Assembly (NCBI GenBank): GCA_027625915.1
Contig: JANTQA010000063.1
Coordinates: 1,550,001 to 1,614,000 of the forward strand
DNA from: Anaeramoeba flamelloides
Lineage: Eukaryota > Metamonada > Anaeramoebidae
Length of the DNA: 64,000 bases
Direction of reading: 5' to 3'
The position numbers and the translations under genes were made by a program. Below are positions 61,722-64,000 of this stretch, piece by piece (position 1 is the stretch's first letter; every line of letters begins with the position of its first letter). The notes under the pieces were generated by a model, which searched no databases, had not been told where the DNA came from, and saw nothing but the letters and a program-made list of their open reading frames with translations.

Positions 61722-62341
61722 TTTTTATTTTTTTGTTGAATTTTAACTATCAAAAATCTTTATCTTCCTTCTCCAAAGCTAGTAATAAAAAATTCAAAAA
61801 ATAGAAATTTAACAAAAAAAAAATGCAAAATTTCTTTGAATTTATTCTTCTCTAAAAAAAAATGGTGATTATTATGTTTCACTAACTTTAGCAATTAAAT
61901 TTTTAATTTTTAACTATATAAGTCTGCCATTTTTTAAGTAAAACTATTTTTTTCACAACATTAACTTAGAATTTTAGTAATGAAAAATACAAGCAATTTT
62001 TTTTTTCTTTCTTATTTCCAAGGTGCATCCAATTCATAACGCAATAATATACCTAAGTTCAAAACAATTTTGGTTTTATAATATTTAAGGTTGTAAGATT
62101 ATTTTAAAAGATTATTATAATTTAGTTACGTGTATTTGTATTCAAAATAGGGAAAAAAATTCACTTCCTTTTATGATTTTTTTTATTATAAATACAGTTC
62201 TCAAAGAAATAGGCTGTAGTTTGGGTCACTGTTAGAAAAAAAAACGAAATTGAAAATGAAGTGAAAATTTTTCTCATTTATATTCGAAATACCAGTAAAA
62301 ATTTTAGTAAATTTTCACTGCAATTTTTTTTGTTTTTTTAT

Positions 62342-62537
62342 TACAGTCAGTTTCAAATTTAAGGCACAAACTTCAACGAAAATTAAGGCACAAAAAAATC
62401 TCAAATTAAGGCACAAAATTTGTAATTTTTTTTAACAAATTATTTTATTAGAATCTGAATTTTGTGCCTTATTTTGTGGTTTTTATTGTACCTTAATTTT
62501 CGTTGAAGTTTGTGCCTTAAAAGTGGAACTGTCTGTA
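62342..62537. mobile_element. Tc1/mariner-type MITE, copy 6 of 6
   Basis: The best-preserved copy: TA, CAGTCAGTTTCAAATTTAAG, GCACAAACTTCAACGAAAAT ... ATTTTCGTTGAAGTTTGTGC, CTTAAAAGTGGAACTGTCTG, TA. Arms pair over about 80 bp. A TA dinucleotide on both sides and CAGT termini are typical of Tc1/mariner insertions. Confidence 0.9.
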
Positions 62538-63359
62538 ATGTGAGAAATAAAATGAATTTAATAGTTTTCTTTTTCAGAAAAAATGGAAAAAAACATTGAT
62601 ATCACTCAAAAATATTCTTTTTTGGGTTTCTTTAACAACCCGTTGTTTTGAAGATTGGTATATACACAATTTGTAAGTAGAGAATGACGCCAATGGTTGA
62701 TTATAATAATTCTGTGAAATTGTCTTGAAAGACTGTTTCTTTTAGTAAAATATAAGATTTTACTCCTTTCCTTTAAATCATAAAAACCCTCTATTGGTTT
62801 TTTTTTTTAAAAATAATATTTTTATTTGGAAAAAAAAATATTTTTTTAAATAAAATCATGTATCAAAAAAAAAAAAAAAAAAAGACAATACACGGTACTA
62901 TGTATTATTCTACGACAATAATAGTTTAGTCTTATATATTATTATATTTGCATTTTTATTCTTTAATGATATTTTTTTATCTATCAAGGTAGTTAGTTTA
63001 AAATCGTAGGAATTGTTATCTGTTAAAAAAAGATACCATTATATGAGAAAAAAACATGAAAATCGCCGTGTTGTTTATGTTTAGAGTGTGAACGTAAAGA
63101 TACAATAGAAAAAAACTAATAATTCCTGTGATTTGGTTTTCCTATTAAAATGGTTGATTAATAATTCAAAACAAAATAAAACTTTTTATTTTTTTTTGTA
63201 AGCGAAGTTAAAAAAATGTTTTAAAATATCCAATTTTCAAGGAATATTGATATTGTTTATTTCTTGAAGGAAGATCTTTCCTAAATAATACTCAACTGGT
63301 TTATAGTGCTATTGGATTTTTCAAATGAGTTGTTGATTTTTTCATTAAAATGGTTGAGT

Positions 63360-63364
<5 letters not shown>

Positions 63365-63392
<28 letters not shown>
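63365..63392. repeat. poly(A) run
   Basis: 28 consecutive A, followed by GGGAGGGG. Confidence 0.95.
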
Positions 63393-63395
<3 letters not shown>

Positions 63396-63844
63396 AGGGG
63401 TAGAAGAAATGTGAATTTTAACTAGATCACAGTTTATCGGTTATTGTTTTTTTTTCCAAGGATTGGTATTATAAATCTATTATGTTTAGTGTGTAATTTT
63501 TTGTGGGGGGGTTAAAAGGTGTAGGTAAATACCTTTTCAAAAAATGTTTTATTATACATAAAAATGTTTTTTGTTTGGGTGGTTACTTTGAAAACTTTTA
63601 TTAAGAATTCCAAAATTCCTCTATCTTTAACGATCCAAAATGAATAAAAATTCTTAAAATATTTTTTTATATTTGTTTTTTGTTTTTTTTTTTTCTTAAT
63701 GTTCCTCATCACTTCAACAAAAAATAACTCACAGAATTTGAAAATTTGTTACCAAAATGAGAAATTCATTTTTCTTTATAGGTGTTATACATGGTACATA
63801 TCAATTAAAATATATTCTTTATTTTCCCAGATCCATTCAAATAG

Positions 63845-63916
63845 TACCAATTTAACTTGGAAGAACTTAACAGTCTAAAACGCAGGGTTAACGAACTTCA
63901 AAATACCAACTGTTAA
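63845..63916 (+). CDS. possible terminal exon with leucine-zipper-like heptads
   Basis: After an acceptor-like TTCAAATAG, 23 codons read YQFNLEELNSLKRRVNELQ then NTNC and a TAA stop. Leucines and valine at heptad spacing with charged flanks, and codons such as CGC, AGG and GTT that are rare in the flanks, suggest a real coiled-coil C-terminus. Upstream exons were not found; the frame is closed just upstream of the acceptor. Confidence 0.35.
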   Translation, partial: YQFNLEELNSLKRRVNELQNTNC

Positions 63917-64000
63917 TTAATAAATAACAATAAAAATTAATCTTTTCATTAAAGTTTCAAATACGAATGTGAAGAAATTATAGAAAATATTGATTAATTT

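Larger units (their letters stand above)
59352..64000. other. gene-poor right flank
   Basis: Contains two MITEs (61525, 62342), a 28-nt A-run (63365-63392) and one possible terminal exon (63845-63916). No other coding segment is supportable. The rest is AT-rich with short homopolymers. Confidence 0.55.

Noticed and set aside
1-64000. tRNA, rRNA, CRISPR arrays, operons, virus-like or LTR elements
   Set aside because: I looked for cloverleaf-like T-loop words, conserved rRNA cores, regularly spaced short repeats, and capsid, polymerase or reverse-transcriptase motifs, and saw none. The genes are spliced and eukaryotic in type.

Overview
The window is very AT-rich nuclear DNA from a microbial eukaryote. 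All genes that can be placed are eukaryotic families (LAMMER/CLK kinase, cullin, RhoGAP, BTB/BACK, F-box, anamorsin-like). Several are split by GT-AG introns from 140 nt to nearly 5 kb, and the proteins carry Lys/Glu/Asn-rich low-complexity tails. This composition, the BTB/RhoGAP/F-box content and the long homopolymer runs fit an amoeboid protist, and an Anaeramoeba-like metamonad is my best guess. That is inference from style only; no rRNA or tRNA is present to settle it.

Layout. 2880-5967 (+): three-exon CLK/LAMMER kinase. 9498-10181 (-): Cys/Gly-rich protein made of eight near-identical metal-binding-like units. 13042-13716 (-): anamorsin (CIAPIN1)-like protein ending in one copy of the same Cys unit. 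20369-21129 (-): two-exon 3-isopropylmalate dehydratase small-subunit (LeuD-type) protein with an added N-terminal hydrophobic segment. 23696-34810 (-): nine-exon cullin, including the neddylation domain, with introns of 4.9 kb and 1.6 kb. 41677-43224 (-): intronless BTB-BACK protein fused to a class-I glutamine-amidotransferase-like domain. 51594-55641 (+): two-exon RhoGAP with a 3.1-kb intron. 58743-59351 (-): F-box protein. Four short candidate exons or small ORFs (47252, 52722, 57254, 63845) are listed with low confidence.

Between and inside the genes lies a dense population of small repeats. There are six copies of a ~195-bp Tc1/mariner-type MITE, one decayed Tc1/mariner transposase copy, six single elements with long terminal inverted repeats (40 to about 220 bp arms), and several diverged dispersed families. 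Some of these sit inside the long introns of the cullin and RhoGAP genes.

The genes do not form an operon or one pathway. Three could meet in ubiquitin ligase biology: cullin scaffold, BTB adaptor and F-box adaptor. Two are linked by a shared Cys motif (anamorsin-like and Cys array). The most unusual items are the membrane-anchored LeuD-like protein, the BTB-amidotransferase fusion, and the Cys-unit array beside the anamorsin-like gene.
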